Shown: positions 18,278 through 28,432 of the stretch, one piece after another
How the letters are laid out: each line of letters begins with the position of its first letter
Numbering within the stretch: position 1 is the stretch's first letter
Assembly (NCBI RefSeq): GCF_003260265.1
Contig: NZ_QITQ01000006.1
Span: forward strand, 62,001 to 126,000
DNA: 64,000 bases
Origin: Roseovarius amoyensis
GTDB lineage: Bacteria; Pseudomonadota; Alphaproteobacteria; Rhodobacterales; Rhodobacteraceae
Direction of reading: 5' to 3'
Notes under the pieces: model-generated
The model's input: only the letters and a program-made list of their open reading frames with translations
Databases searched by the model: none
What the model was told of the DNA's origin: nothing
Program-made: the position numbers and the translations under genes

Positions 18278-20959
18278 ATGGATAGCAGCCCGCTAACCCC
18301 GATGTTCGACCCGAAATCGGTTGCCGTATTCGGCGCCTCGGACAGTCCCGATTCGGTTGGCGGCCGGGTCTTTACCAATATCCGCGACAGCGGATTCAAG
18401 GGCGATATCTATCCGATCAACCCGCGTTACGAAACGGTCGCCGGGGTCAAGTGCCTGTCGGATATCGCCCAGCTGCCCAAGCCGGTCGACCTGGCGGTGA
18501 TCGCCACCCCCGCCGACACCGTGCCCGGAATCATCACCCAATGCGGCATGGCCGGCACCGCTCATGCCATCGTGCTGTCGGCTGGCTTTGGCGAGGGCGG
18601 CGGCCCCGGCAACGACAACGCCCGCAAGCTGACGATGGCGGCGCGCAAGGCCGGCGTGCGGGTCATGGGGCCCAACTGCGTCGGGCTGGTGCGGCCCTGG
18701 ATCGGGCTCGACGCCACGTTCCTGCGCTCGCACACGCCCAAGGGCGGGCTGGCGCTGGTGTCGCAGTCGGGCGCGCTGTGTTCGGCCATTGCCGACTGGT
18801 CGGCGCCGCATCACCTTGGGTTTTCCGCGCTGGTGTCGCTGGGCAATTCGCTCGATATCGATTTCGGCGACGTGCTGCATTTCCTGGCCGACGATCCCAA
18901 GACCTCGGCGATCCTGCTTTATGTCGAGGGGGTGCGCGACGCCCCGGAATTTCTGTCGTCGCTCAGGGGGGCTGCGCGCACCAAGCCGGTGATCGTGCTC
19001 AAGGCCGGGCGGCATATCCAAAGCTCGACCGCCGCGCACACCCATACCGGCGCGCTGATCGGGAATGACGCGGTGTTCGACGTGGCACTGGCGCGCGCCG
19101 GGGCGGTTCGCGCCCAGACCTTTGGCGAATTGTTCGCCGCGGCCGAGATACTGTCGCCGGGCAAACGGGTGCGGGGAAACCGGCTGGGCATCATCACCAA
19201 TGGCGGCGGCGCCGGGGTGCTGGCGGCTGATCGCGCCGGCGACCTGGGCATCGTGATGCCGCAGCCATCGGACAAGACGCTGGCCAGGCTTGACGCCGCG
19301 CTGCAGGAGTTCTGGTCGCGCGCCAACCCGATCGACATTCTGGGCGATGCCGCGCCCGAAGACTTCGCCTCCGCGCTTGGCGCGGCGCTGGAAGAGCCGG
19401 AATTCGATGGCGTGCTGGTGATGCTGACGCCGCAGGCGATGACCGACCCGACCGCGGCGGCACAGGCGGTGATCGACGCCATTCCCGAACGCACGCGCAA
19501 GCCGGTGCTTGCTTGCTGGATGGGTGAAACGGCGGTGAGTGAGGGGCGCACGCTGCTGTCCGCCTCGGGGATCCCGGATTTCAACACCCCCGAACGCGCG
19601 GTCGAGGCGTTTTCCTATCTCGCCCAGCATCAGCGTCACCGCTGGCTGGCGAACGAGGTGCCTGGCCCGCTGCACGACAGCAATCCGCCCGATGTGGATG
19701 GCGCGCGCATGATCATCGGCGGTGTCATCGCGGATGGCCGCGAGATGCTGTCGGATATCGAATCCAAGGCGCTGCTCAGGGCCTTTCGCATCCCCATCAA
19801 CATCACCATCGAGGCGGCCACCGACGTGGATGCGCTGATCGCGGCCGAAACCGTGGGTTACCCGGTTGCGGTCAAGATCAACTCGCCCCAGATCGTCCAC
19901 AAGTCGGATGTCGGGGGTGTGCGCCTGGGCGTGGCTTCGGGCGTCGAGGTCAAGCAGGCGTTTCGTGACATCGTTGCCGGCGCGAAAAAGCTGCGTCCCG
20001 AGGCCCGCATCAAGGGCGTCACCGTCGAGACGATGGCGCATATGGACGATGCGCGCGAACTGGTGGTTGGCGTCAGCCGCGACCCGGTATTTGGCCCGGT
20101 GATCCTGTTCGGGGCTGGCGGCACGATGGTCGAGGTTCTGCAGGACAGCGCCGTGTCGCTGCCCCCTCTGAACGAAGTGCTGGCCGAGCGCCTGATCAAC
20201 CGCACGCGTGTGGCGCGGCTGCTGGAGGCCTTCCGCGACAGGCCCGCCGTCGACCGGGCGGCAGTGATCGACGTGCTGTTGCGCATCTCGGACATGGTGT
20301 GCGAGATGCCGCAGATCGTCGAGATGGATATCAACCCGTTGATCGCCGGACCTGACGGTGTGCTGGCGGTGGATGCGCGCATTCGCGTGGCTCGCCCGCC
20401 ATCGCGCGACGGGGCCTATGACCACGTCGCCATCCATCCCTATCCGCGCCACCTGGTGCGTACCGAGCACCTTGCCGATGGTACTACGCTGACAATCCGT
20501 CCGATCCGGCCCGAAGATGCCGAATCGGAGGCCGCGTTCGTGCGCAGGATGTCGCCCGAGGCCAAACGCTTTCGCTTTATGGGGACGGTGAACGAATTGT
20601 CGGATGAAATGCTGGCGCGCTTTACCCAGATCGACTATCGCCGCGAAATGGCGATGGTGGCGATGGTGGGTTCGGGCGGCGATGAGGTGCAGCACGGGGT
20701 TGCGCGCTATACAATCAACCCGGACAATACCAGTGGCGAGTTTGCCATTGCGGTATCGGACGAACTGCAAGGCCAGGGGATTGGCACGCGGCTGATGAAG
20801 GCGCTTTTTGCCGCCGCCCGCGACCACGGGCTGACCAAGCTCGAGGGTTCGGTCTTGCGCGAGAACGTGCCGATGCTGCATCTGATGGAAGAACTGGGCT
20901 TTACCGTCACCCCGGATCCCGACGATCGTGAATGCGTCATGGTCGAACGCTGGCTGTAA
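18278..20959 (+). CDS. NDP-forming acyl-CoA synthetase fused to GNAT acetyltransferase (Pat/PatZ-like)
   Basis: 893 aa. Residues about 10-470 form the CoA-binding and ligase alpha parts (SVAVFGASDSPDSVGGRVF, VSQSGALCSA). About 480-700 is an ATP-grasp beta part (GYPVAVKINSPQIVHKSDVGGV). About 730-893 is a GNAT domain (TIRPIRPEDAESEAAFVRRM, ELQGQGIGTRLMKALF). Proteins of this layout acetylate lysines, notably of acetyl-CoA synthetase. In Salmonella Pat the ligase part is inactive; here His256 sits in HTGAL, where active ADP-forming enzymes carry their phospho-His, so ligase activity may persist. GGAG precedes the ATG. Followed 13 bases later by a deacetylase-family gene. Confidence 0.9.
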   Translation: MDSSPLTPMFDPKSVAVFGASDSPDSVGGRVFTNIRDSGFKGDIYPINPRYETVAGVKCLSDIAQLPKPVDLAVIATPADTVPGIITQCGMAGTAHAIVLSAGFGEGGGPGNDNARKLTMAARKAGVRVMGPNCVGLVRPWIGLDATFLRSHTPKGGLALVSQSGALCSAIADWSAPHHLGFSALVSLGNSLDIDFGDVLHFLADDPKTSAILLYVEGVRDAPEFLSSLRGAARTKPVIVLKAGRHIQSSTAAHTHTGALIGNDAVFDVALARAGAVRAQTFGELFAAAEILSPGKRVRGNRLGIITNGGGAGVLAADRAGDLGIVMPQPSDKTLARLDAALQEFWSRANPIDILGDAAPEDFASALGAALEEPEFDGVLVMLTPQAMTDPTAAAQAVIDAIPERTRKPVLACWMGETAVSEGRTLLSASGIPDFNTPERAVEAFSYLAQHQRHRWLANEVPGPLHDSNPPDVDGARMIIGGVIADGREMLSDIESKALLRAFRIPINITIEAATDVDALIAAETVGYPVAVKINSPQIVHKSDVGGVRLGVASGVEVKQAFRDIVAGAKKLRPEARIKGVTVETMAHMDDARELVVGVSRDPVFGPVILFGAGGTMVEVLQDSAVSLPPLNEVLAERLINRTRVARLLEAFRDRPAVDRAAVIDVLLRISDMVCEMPQIVEMDINPLIAGPDGVLAVDARIRVARPPSRDGAYDHVAIHPYPRHLVRTEHLADGTTLTIRPIRPEDAESEAAFVRRMSPEAKRFRFMGTVNELSDEMLARFTQIDYRREMAMVAMVGSGGDEVQHGVARYTINPDNTSGEFAIAVSDELQGQGIGTRLMKALFAAARDHGLTKLEGSVLRENVPMLHLMEELGFTVTPDPDDRECVMVERWL

Positions 20960-20972
20960 CAAAGGGGCGCCA

Positions 20973-21890
20973 ATGCTCGGCTTCATTTCCCACCCTGCCT
21001 GCCACGACCATGACGCGGGTCCGATGCACCCCGACACGCCTGATCGGCTGGATGCCATCGGCAACCAGCTGATCATGTCGGGGCTGGATTTCGTGCTGCG
21101 CCACTATGATGCGCCGCTGGCCACGCGCGAACAGCTGCTGCGCGCCCATGACCGGGCCTATCTGGATCGCATATTCGCCTCCGCCCCGACCGATGGCAGC
21201 GTCGAGATCGACGGCGACACGGTGATGTCTCCCGGCACGCTGGCGGCGGCGCTGCACGCCGCCGGGGCCGGGGTTCTGGGCGTTGACCTGATCATGCGAG
21301 CCGAGGCAAACCCGGTATTCTGCGCCGTCCGCCCGCCGGGCCACCACGCAACCCACGACACCGCGATGGGGTTCTGCCTGTTCAACAACATCGCCGTGGC
21401 GGCGGCGCATGCGCTGGCCGAATACGGGTTTTCCCGCATCGCCATCCTCGATTTCGACGTGCATCACGGCAATGGCACCGAAGAGATATTCCATTCTGAT
21501 GACAGGGTGCTGTTCTGCTCGACCTTCCAGCATCCGTTCTATCCCTTCACCGGGCATGAAAGCGACGCCACCAACCTTGTCGACGTGCCGCTGCCCGCCG
21601 GCACCGATGGCGCCGCGTTCCGCGCCGCGGTGGCCGAACACTGGCTGCCGGCGCTGGATCGGTTCAGGCCCGAGTTCCTGTTCATATCGGCGGGGTTCGA
21701 CGCACATCTGCTGGACGACATGTCGTCGCTGGCGCTGACCGAGGATGACTATCGCTGGCTCACGCGTGAACTGGTGGCGCTGGCGAACACCCATTCAAGC
21801 GGGCGCATCCTGTCGATGCTCGAAGGGGGGTATGAGCCGGGCGCGCTGGCCCGCAGCGTGGTGGCGCATATCAACGCGTTGATGGGGTAG
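20973..21890 (+). CDS. Histone deacetylase/acetoin-utilization family deacetylase
   Basis: 305 aa class II-like bacterial HDAC homologue. Active-site elements are all visible: tandem His in PPGHHATHD (His124-His125), zinc ligands Asp162 and His164 in DFDVHHGNG, and a third Asp at 243 in SAGFDAH. Members remove acyl groups from lysine or from polyamines. It lies 13 bases after the PatZ-like acetyltransferase, so the pair probably forms a writer/eraser unit, an inference from position. The start at MLGFISHPACHDH matches family N-termini. Confidence 0.92.
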   Translation: MLGFISHPACHDHDAGPMHPDTPDRLDAIGNQLIMSGLDFVLRHYDAPLATREQLLRAHDRAYLDRIFASAPTDGSVEIDGDTVMSPGTLAAALHAAGAGVLGVDLIMRAEANPVFCAVRPPGHHATHDTAMGFCLFNNIAVAAAHALAEYGFSRIAILDFDVHHGNGTEEIFHSDDRVLFCSTFQHPFYPFTGHESDATNLVDVPLPAGTDGAAFRAAVAEHWLPALDRFRPEFLFISAGFDAHLLDDMSSLALTEDDYRWLTRELVALANTHSSGRILSMLEGGYEPGALARSVVAHINALMG

Positions 21891-21920
21891 GGCGCGAATC
21901 TGCTCGGCGAAAGCGGTCCC

Positions 21921-22484
21921 TCAGGCCCGGCCGGCGTCGCCCGACAGGGTCAGCGCGCTGATGCCGAGCTTTTTCAACGCGGCCTCCCATTTCAGGGCGT
22001 CGGCAGTGTCGAACACCAGTTCGGCGTCGGCATCGCAGATCAGCCATCCGTTCTGGGCGATCTCCGCCTCCAGCTGCCCCGGCCCCCAGCCGGCATAACC
22101 GAGCGCCACTAGAACATGCGCGGGCCCGCGCCCCTGCGAGAGATCCTCCAGAATGTCGAGCGTCGCGGTCATGGCGAAATCCTCGTTCACCTCCAGCGTC
22201 GAGATGGTCGAATGATAGCCATGATCGTGCAGCACGAATCCGCGCCCGTGTTCGACCGGTCCGCCGAAATGCACGGCCATGTTTCGGGCATCGGTGCTTT
22301 GGGAAATTTCCAGCTGTTCCAGAAGGTTGGATAGACGCAGATCTTGCGTCGGCTTGTTGATGACCAGCCCCATCGCGCCCTCGGCGGAATAGGCGCACAG
22401 AAAGATCACCGAATAGGCAAAACGCGGGTCGCCCATGTCCGGCATGGCGATCAGCAGCTTTCCGTTCAGGTCGATCTCGCTCAC
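21921..22484 (-). CDS. YqgE/AlgH family protein (UPF0301)
   Basis: 187 aa, usual length. [20 protein letters not shown], then MGLVINKP and [15 protein letters not shown] are the AlgH/YqgE signatures. Function is not firmly known; AlgH was described as an alginate regulator. Starts at GTG. Convergent with the preceding deacetylase and divergent from the DsbD-like gene. Confidence 0.93.
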   Translation of the reverse strand: MSEIDLNGKLLIAMPDMGDPRFAYSVIFLCAYSAEGAMGLVINKPTQDLRLSNLLEQLEISQSTDARNMAVHFGGPVEHGRGFVLHDHGYHSTISTLEVNEDFAMTATLDILEDLSQGRGPAHVLVALGYAGWGPGQLEAEIAQNGWLICDADAELVFDTADALKWEAALKKLGISALTLSGDAGRA

Positions 22485-22624
22485 TCGGGTCTCCGGCTGG
22501 GTGTTTATCAGATGATGGGCATTCCAACGCGCCAGTGCAAGCGCAGCATGACCATCAGCCGCACGCGAGCATTCGAATTGGCTACAGTCCGCTCGCCGGA
22601 ACGTGACTTGGCATTTACGGTGTG

Positions 22625-23464
22625 ATGGCCCATTTCGGGGGCATGTTCAGACGGATCGTTCAACTCTCTTTCGCTGTTTTTATTGTGGCGCTTTTGGCGG
22701 CAACGGGGCCGGCGCGCGCCCAGCAGGCCTCCGACATGGTCGATGTGCGGCTGCTGCCCGGCTGGCGCACTGCCGAGGGGCTGCATATCGCTGCCATCGA
22801 AATGCGGCTGCGGCCGGGCTGGATGACCTATTGGCGCGCGCCCGGCGATGCCGGCATCCCGCCGGAATTCGACTGGCGCCGCTCGAAGAACCTGACCGGA
22901 GTCGAAATCGTCTGGCCCACGCCCACCATCCGCGACAAGGGCGGGCTGCGCACGATCGGCTACAGCGACGTTCTGATCCTGCCCATCCGGGTTCTGCCCG
23001 TGCGTGCCGGGGGTGACGTGATGCTGAAGGGGCGCATCGAGATGGGCGTGTGCAGCGATATCTGCGTGCCTGTCGATGTCCGTGTGTCCGGGCAGTTGCC
23101 AAAGGCCCCGGCCAAGCCTGATCCGCGCATCGCCGCGGCGCTGGCCAACCGCCCCGACACCGCGGCAGAGGCCGGGGTGCGCGCCGTCACCTGCAGCATC
23201 TCGCCCATCGACGGCGGGCTGGGCCTGCGGGCAGAGGTCGATATGCCCGGCGCCGCTGGGTACGAGGCCGCGGTGATCGAGGTCGACAACCCGCAGATAT
23301 GGGTCGCGCCCGCGAAGATGAGCCATCAAGGCAACCGGCTGATCGCCAATACCCGCCTTTACCATGCTGAGGGCCGGTCGTTTGCGCTGGATCGTTCGGG
23401 CGTTCGCATCACCGTCCTGGGGAATTCGCGCGCCGTCGACATTCAGGGCTGCACCGCCGGTTGA
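22625..23464 (+). CDS. DsbD-alpha-like periplasmic protein
   Basis: 279 aa. A signal peptide ([18 protein letters not shown], cleaved near ARAQQA) is followed by a domain resembling the N-terminal part of DsbD/Scs[20 protein letters not shown], then [12 protein letters not shown] with the cysteine pair. There is no transmembrane or thioredoxin part, so this is the stand-alone periplasmic module, perhaps a thiol-redox or copper-tolerance protein. The ATG at 22625 is used; Met at 22643, just before the signal peptide, is an equally good start. It overlaps the end of the convergent RND gene by 22 bases. Confidence 0.8.
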   Translation: MAHFGGMFRRIVQLSFAVFIVALLAATGPARAQQASDMVDVRLLPGWRTAEGLHIAAIEMRLRPGWMTYWRAPGDAGIPPEFDWRRSKNLTGVEIVWPTPTIRDKGGLRTIGYSDVLILPIRVLPVRAGGDVMLKGRIEMGVCSDICVPVDVRVSGQLPKAPAKPDPRIAAALANRPDTAAEAGVRAVTCSISPIDGGLGLRAEVDMPGAAGYEAAVIEVDNPQIWVAPAKMSHQGNRLIANTRLYHAEGRSFALDRSGVRITVLGNSRAVDIQGCTAG

Positions 23465-26400
23465 GAGCGCCCGCGCAGCCGCCACAGCCCCGCACCTGCC
23501 AGCATCAGCAGCAGGAACACCCCGACCCCTGCAAGATACAGCACGAAGGCAGAGGTCAGCGGCGAAAGCCCGGCTGCGGGCACCATAGCGGCCAGCGGCG
23601 CCGGCAGGGCGCCATTGACCAGCGTCACGCCCATCGTCGCCGCCAGCCAGCCGATTGTCACCAGCAGCGCCATACCAAGGCCCAGCCGCAGCCCCCGCGC
23701 ACGGCGCACGCGCAGCGCCCGCCGCAACGCTACCCGGTGCCGGGACAGGTCTTGCTGAATGGCGATCAGCGCCGGCACCAGCACCAGCACAAGCACCATG
23801 CCGAACCCCAGCCCATAGACCAGCGTGATCACCGTCGGTTTCAGGAACTGCGCCTGCACCGAGCGTTCGAACAACAGCGGCGCCAGACCCAGCACCGTGG
23901 TCAGGGTGGTCAACATCACCGGCCGCAGACGGTCGGCGGTGCCTTCGATGATCGCCGGGATGATGCCGCGTTCCTGCGCGTGCTCGTCGATCGTGGTCAC
24001 CAGCACGATGGAATCGTTGATGATGATCCCGATCATGCCAAGCAGCCCGACCACCGTGAACATGCTGAGCGGCACACCCCATGACCAGTGCCCCCATATC
24101 GCGCCCACCAGGCCAAAGGGAATGACCGCCATCACCACCAGCGGCCGCGTCCAGCTGGCAAAGACCCAGACCAGCACCAGGTAGATGCCGCATAGGGTCA
24201 GGATCAGGGCGGTGCGCGCGTCCGCCAGGAACTCGCCCTCCTGCTCGGCCAGCCCCGACAGGCGCCAGTCGACCTGGTGCTCGGCCTTGATGCGGGGCAG
24301 GATGTCGCTTTCCACAATGCGCGTGATCTCGGCGGCGCGGGCGGGATCGTCCTCGGCGATGTCGCCGGTTACGCTGACCTTTGCGATGCCGTTCTCGCGG
24401 CGGATGGTGGAAAAGCCGGTGCTGCGCTGAACGCTGACGATATCGGCCAGGGGAACATAGCCACCCAACGGGGTGCGCATCTGCATCCGTTCCAGGAAAT
24501 CGGCGGTCAGTTCGTCCTCGGGCAGTTCCACCCGCACCTCGGCGCTGCGCGGCCCATCCGGATAGGTGGCGGCCTCGATCCCGGTGAGACGATTGCGCAG
24601 GACGCGGCCCAGATCGCCGATGGAAAAGCCCAGCGCCTGCCCCTGCGGGGTCAGATCGAGGATCAGTTCGTCTTTGTCATAGGCCAGGTCGTCCTCGACC
24701 GCCGACACCTCGGGATACTGTTCAAGCGCGGTCTTCAGCGCCTCGGCGGCGGCTTTCAGCCTTTCGGGCGAGGCGCCGTGAAGCTCGACATCCAGCGCGT
24801 CGCCGCCGGGGCCCGAGCGCCAGCCGCGAAAGCTGACCGCCTCGGCCATCGGATGCGGCTGCACGCGGCGCTGCAACTCGGCGGCAAAGGCAAAACCGGA
24901 ATAGGGGCGCAGGTCGGCGTCGATCAGCTCGATCGAGATGCCGCCCAGCTGGTCGGGGTCCTTGGTGTCGGCTCCGGCAAGGCCCGACCCGCTGTTGCCG
25001 CCGACCTCGGCCAGCACGAAGTCCAGCGGATTGGGGCCGCCATGGCGTTCGGCGTATTCGGCGCCCAGTTCCTCGGTCGCGCGCTGCATCTCGCGCATCA
25101 TCGCCATGCTGTCGGCGCGGGTGGCCCCCGGCGCCATCATGAAGTTGCCTGAGATGCTGCTGCGTTCGGGCGCGTTGAAGAAACGCCAGACCACGTCGCC
25201 CCGGATGAACATCGCCGCCTGCGTCGCCAACAACGCGATGATGCAGGCCACCACCGGATAGCGTGCGCGCACGATCAGCGCCACGAGCGGGCGAAACAGC
25301 CTGTCGCGCACCCAGACAAAGCCACGGTTCACCACCCGGCTGGGCCAGTCATACCAGTGCGTCTGCCCGGCATGGGCCAGGGCATGCGCCATGTGGCTGG
25401 GCAGGATCAGAAAGCACTCGACCAGCGATGCCGTGAGCACCGCGATCACCGTCAGGGGAATGTCGACAATCATGTCGCCGAAGCGGCCGCCGATGGCGGC
25501 GAGGCCGAAAAAGGCGATGATGGTGGTCAGCGTGGCCGAAAAGACCGGCAACGCCATGCGCCGCGCCGCGCGTTCGGCGGCGACGACCGGGCCTTCGCCC
25601 AGCCGCCCGACACGGGCATCGGCATGTTCGCCCACCACGATGGCGTCATCGACAATCATCCCCAGCGTGATGATCAGCGCAAAGAGCGAAATCATGTTGA
25701 GCGTCAGCCCCGCGACATACATCAGCGCCACCGTCGCCAGCAGCGCCACGGGAATGCCGGCGGCCACCCAGAACGCGGTGCGCGCATTGAGGAACAGGAA
25801 CAGCAGCGCCAGCACCAGCCCCAGCCCGGTCAGCCCGTTATCCAGCAGCAGGTTCAGCCGGCCCGATATGGCCTCGGACCGGGTGCGGATCAGCGACATT
25901 TCCACGCCCTGCGGCAGGCTGCTTTGCAACTGGGCGACGACCTCTTCGACCTGGTGCTGGATGCCGATGGCGTCGCCCTGGGCGGATCGTTCCACCTGAA
26001 CCGACATCGCCGGGTTGTCGCCCACGAAATACTGCCGGTCGCGCGCGGCGCCCTCGACGACGATGCGCGCCACGTCGCCCACGGTCAGCCGGCTGCCGTC
26101 GCGCTGTGATCGCAGGGTTATGGCGGCAATGTCGGCGGCGGAGCGCTTTTGTGCGCCAGTGCGCACGCGCATGTTGGCGTCGCCGACATCGCCCGCGGGG
26201 TCGGCATCGACCTCGGCGCCGACGGCCTCGGCTATCTCGGCCATGGTGATGTCGTGGGCGATCAGATTGACCGACGCCACCTCGACCACGATCCGGGGTG
26301 CGGCCAGACCGCGGATGATGGTGCGAGTCACCCCGGCATCGAACAGCCGCGCGACCAGTTCGTCGGCAAAGCGGCCCAGCTGTTCGGGCGCGACGGGGCC

Positions 26401-26853
26401 CGAAATGACAACATTCGTCACCCCGTCGCGCCAGTTGCCCCGTCGGATCACCGGCTCGTCTGCGTCCTCGGGCAGGGTTGTGACGGTATCGACGGCGGCC
26501 TGCACCTCGTCGGCGGCGCGGCCCATGTCCCAGCCGGGTTCGAATTCCAGCGCGATGGTGGTGATGCTCTCACGGCTGGTGGCGCTGCTTGTCTCGACCC
26601 CCTCGACCGCCCGCAACACCGGTTCGAGCACCTGCACGACGCCGGCATCCATATCCTCGGGGCTTGCCCCCTCCCATGTGATCGAGACAGTGACGTTGTC
26701 GATTACCACATCGGGAAAGAACTGCGCCCGCATCTGCGGCGCCGCCGACAGCCCAAGAATCACCATCATCGCCATCAGCAGATTGGCGGCGGTGGGGTGG
26801 CGGGTGAAATATGAAAGGACGCCGGAAACCTTGGGCGAGGGGGTGCGCGTCAT
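23443..26853 (-). CDS. RND efflux transporter permease (HAE1/AcrB family)
   Basis: 1136 aa inner-membrane proton-driven pump subunit. N-terminal helix (LSYFTRHPTAANLLMAMMV), porter domains, and the proton-relay region GMIVDDAIVVGEHA are present. It is about 90 residues longer than typical AcrB-like proteins: after the last canonical helix there is an Arg-rich loop and two extra hydrophobic stretches (about 1060-1082 and 1098-1120). It starts 3 bases after the stop of the membrane-fusion protein gene, so the two form an operon. No outer-membrane factor is encoded here. Substrate unknown. Confidence 0.92.
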   Translation of the reverse strand: MTRTPSPKVSGVLSYFTRHPTAANLLMAMMVILGLSAAPQMRAQFFPDVVIDNVTVSITWEGASPEDMDAGVVQVLEPVLRAVEGVETSSATSRESITTIALEFEPGWDMGRAADEVQAAVDTVTTLPEDADEPVIRRGNWRDGVTNVVISGPVAPEQLGRFADELVARLFDAGVTRTIIRGLAAPRIVVEVASVNLIAHDITMAEIAEAVGAEVDADPAGDVGDANMRVRTGAQKRSAADIAAITLRSQRDGSRLTVGDVARIVVEGAARDRQYFVGDNPAMSVQVERSAQGDAIGIQHQVEEVVAQLQSSLPQGVEMSLIRTRSEAISGRLNLLLDNGLTGLGLVLALLFLFLNARTAFWVAAGIPVALLATVALMYVAGLTLNMISLFALIITLGMIVDDAIVVGEHADARVGRLGEGPVVAAERAARRMALPVFSATLTTIIAFFGLAAIGGRFGDMIVDIPLTVIAVLTASLVECFLILPSHMAHALAHAGQTHWYDWPSRVVNRGFVWVRDRLFRPLVALIVRARYPVVACIIALLATQAAMFIRGDVVWRFFNAPERSSISGNFMMAPGATRADSMAMMREMQRATEELGAEYAERHGGPNPLDFVLAEVGGNSGSGLAGADTKDPDQLGGISIELIDADLRPYSGFAFAAELQRRVQPHPMAEAVSFRGWRSGPGGDALDVELHGASPERLKAAAEALKTALEQYPEVSAVEDDLAYDKDELILDLTPQGQALGFSIGDLGRVLRNRLTGIEAATYPDGPRSAEVRVELPEDELTADFLERMQMRTPLGGYVPLADIVSVQRSTGFSTIRRENGIAKVSVTGDIAEDDPARAAEITRIVESDILPRIKAEHQVDWRLSGLAEQEGEFLADARTALILTLCGIYLVLVWVFASWTRPLVVMAVIPFGLVGAIWGHWSWGVPLSMFTVVGLLGMIGIIINDSIVLVTTIDEHAQERGIIPAIIEGTADRLRPVMLTTLTTVLGLAPLLFERSVQAQFLKPTVITLVYGLGFGMVLVLVLVPALIAIQQDLSRHRVALRRALRVRRARGLRLGLGMALLVTIGWLAATMGVTLVNGALPAPLAAMVPAAGLSPLTSAFVLYLAGVGVFLLLMLAGAGLWRLRGRSQPAVQP

Positions 26854-26856
26854 CGC

Positions 26857-28347
26857 CTAGCCTCCCATGCGCTGTTCAAGACCTTCGACCACGCGTACGG
26901 GCACGCGTTCCTGCTCGAGCGTGCTCAGCAGGCGCTGCCTTGCCATCGCGCTGATCTCGGGGCTGGTGCGCACAAAGCTCATCAGCCGCGCGCGGCGTTC
27001 GTCGCTCAGCTGCAGCGTGGTATCGGTGCCGATGTCCGGCTTGCTGCGCAGCGCATCCGGTTGCAGCGCGATCGGGCGCACCTTCAGCCCCGCGCCCTGC
27101 AGCGGCGTGCGTTCGGCCACCACTCGCGCCCCGGGCAGCCCGTCGCCGCGCACCAGGATGTCGTTGCCCTGGCGGCGCAACAGCGTGACCGGCAGCGCCG
27201 CAAGGCGTTCATCATCGGAAACAACCAGCACCGTGCCGTCTGCCCCCAGCGCCGCCGCGGGCAGGCGTACGCTGCGTTCCAGCGGGGATTCCTCGATTTC
27301 GACCGTGACGAAATCACCGGGTTTCAGCGCCGGTGCCTCGTAGAGCCGGGCAAAGACCAGTCGTCCGGTGCGGTCTTCGCCGACGGTGGCGGCCTCGCGG
27401 CTGATCACGCCCTTCGCGGTCAGCTCGAGCCCATGCATGCTGAGCCGGGCAACGACCGGCGCCCGTATCAGCACGCCGGTTTCGTCCACCAGCCGGGCAT
27501 ATTGCGCTGCCGATACCCGAAAGGCGACCTCCAGCGCGGTGCCGTCGACCAGTGTGCCCAGCTTTTCGTTGACCGAGACCAGCCGCCCCTCGACCACCGA
27601 AACGTCGCTCAGCGTGCCGGAAAACCCGGCCTTGATGCGGGTGTCCTCCAGCCGGCGCTCGGCCTCGTCGAGCGCGATTTTCGAGCGCGCCAGCCGGGTT
27701 TCGGCCAGGCTGACCCGGGCCTCGGCCAGCGCCAGTCCCTGGCGGGCGGCGATCACCGCCTGACGCGCCTGCGCCGCCGCCAGCCCCGCGGTTTCGACTG
27801 CCGCCGCGGTGCCGACGCCGCGCGCCTCCAGGTCGACCTGCCGGCGATAGGCGGTTTCGCGCAGGGCGGCCTGTTCCCCTGCGGCGGCAAGTTCTTCGCC
27901 AGCCAGTTCCAGCGCGCGACGGGCGTCGCGCTCCTCGGCCTGTGAATCGGTCAGTTCCGTTTGCGCCCGGCTCAGCGCGAATTCGGCATCGGCCGGGTCG
28001 ACCAGGGCCAGGATGTCGCCCTCTCTGACGGTGCCGCCTTCCTCGAAATTCTCGGCCAGCATCACCAGCGTACCTGCGGCCTTGGCTCGGATTTCCAGCG
28101 TCCGGCGGCTGAGCACCTCGCCATAGGCCGTCAGCACCGGCGTATGCGTGCCCTCGCGCGCCTCTATGACGCTGACGGTAAAGACCCTTTCCTGCCGTTC
28201 GGGAATGGCGGGGGTGTCGTTCATGCGCGCGCGCACCGCCTCGATCACGGTTTGCGCCGCGAAACCGAGAATCCCAAGGGTAAGCGCCAGGAGAAACAGA
28301 CCTGTCAGACTGTGGCGCAAAAATCGCATCCGGCGTATCGACCCCAT
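26857..28347 (-). CDS. RND efflux periplasmic adaptor (membrane fusion protein)
   Basis: About 496 aa. N-terminal anchor (FLRHSLTGLFLLALTLGILG), lipoyl-like halves (GEVLSRRTLEIRAKAAGTLV and IKAGFSGTLSDVSVVEGRLV) and a long Ala/Glu/Arg-rich coiled coil between them (about 135-225). Couples the RND permease to an outer-membrane channel. The start is uncertain: I used Met in MGSIRRMRFLRH; Met at 28329 or 28395 are alternatives and none has a clear ribosome-binding site. First gene of the pair with the permease. Confidence 0.88.
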   Translation of the reverse strand: MGSIRRMRFLRHSLTGLFLLALTLGILGFAAQTVIEAVRARMNDTPAIPERQERVFTVSVIEAREGTHTPVLTAYGEVLSRRTLEIRAKAAGTLVMLAENFEEGGTVREGDILALVDPADAEFALSRAQTELTDSQAEERDARRALELAGEELAAAGEQAALRETAYRRQVDLEARGVGTAAAVETAGLAAAQARQAVIAARQGLALAEARVSLAETRLARSKIALDEAERRLEDTRIKAGFSGTLSDVSVVEGRLVSVNEKLGTLVDGTALEVAFRVSAAQYARLVDETGVLIRAPVVARLSMHGLELTAKGVISREAATVGEDRTGRLVFARLYEAPALKPGDFVTVEIEESPLERSVRLPAAALGADGTVLVVSDDERLAALPVTLLRRQGNDILVRGDGLPGARVVAERTPLQGAGLKVRPIALQPDALRSKPDIGTDTTLQLSDERRARLMSFVRTSPEISAMARQRLLSTLEQERVPVRVVEGLEQRMGG

Positions 28348-28432
28348 CTTGCCCGGCAGGTCCGGGTCATGAAACAATGTAGGTAAACCCGGCATAAAGC
28401 CAAGTTTAGGGGGGGTTATACGTGCCGCCGGG

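Noticed and set aside
18293-21076. 927-codon antisense open frame across the PatZ-like gene
   Set aside because: Composition is rich in His, Arg, Gln and Gly as expected for the antisense of high-GC coding sequence; no family motif and no ribosome-binding site, while the plus-strand frame is a clear gene.
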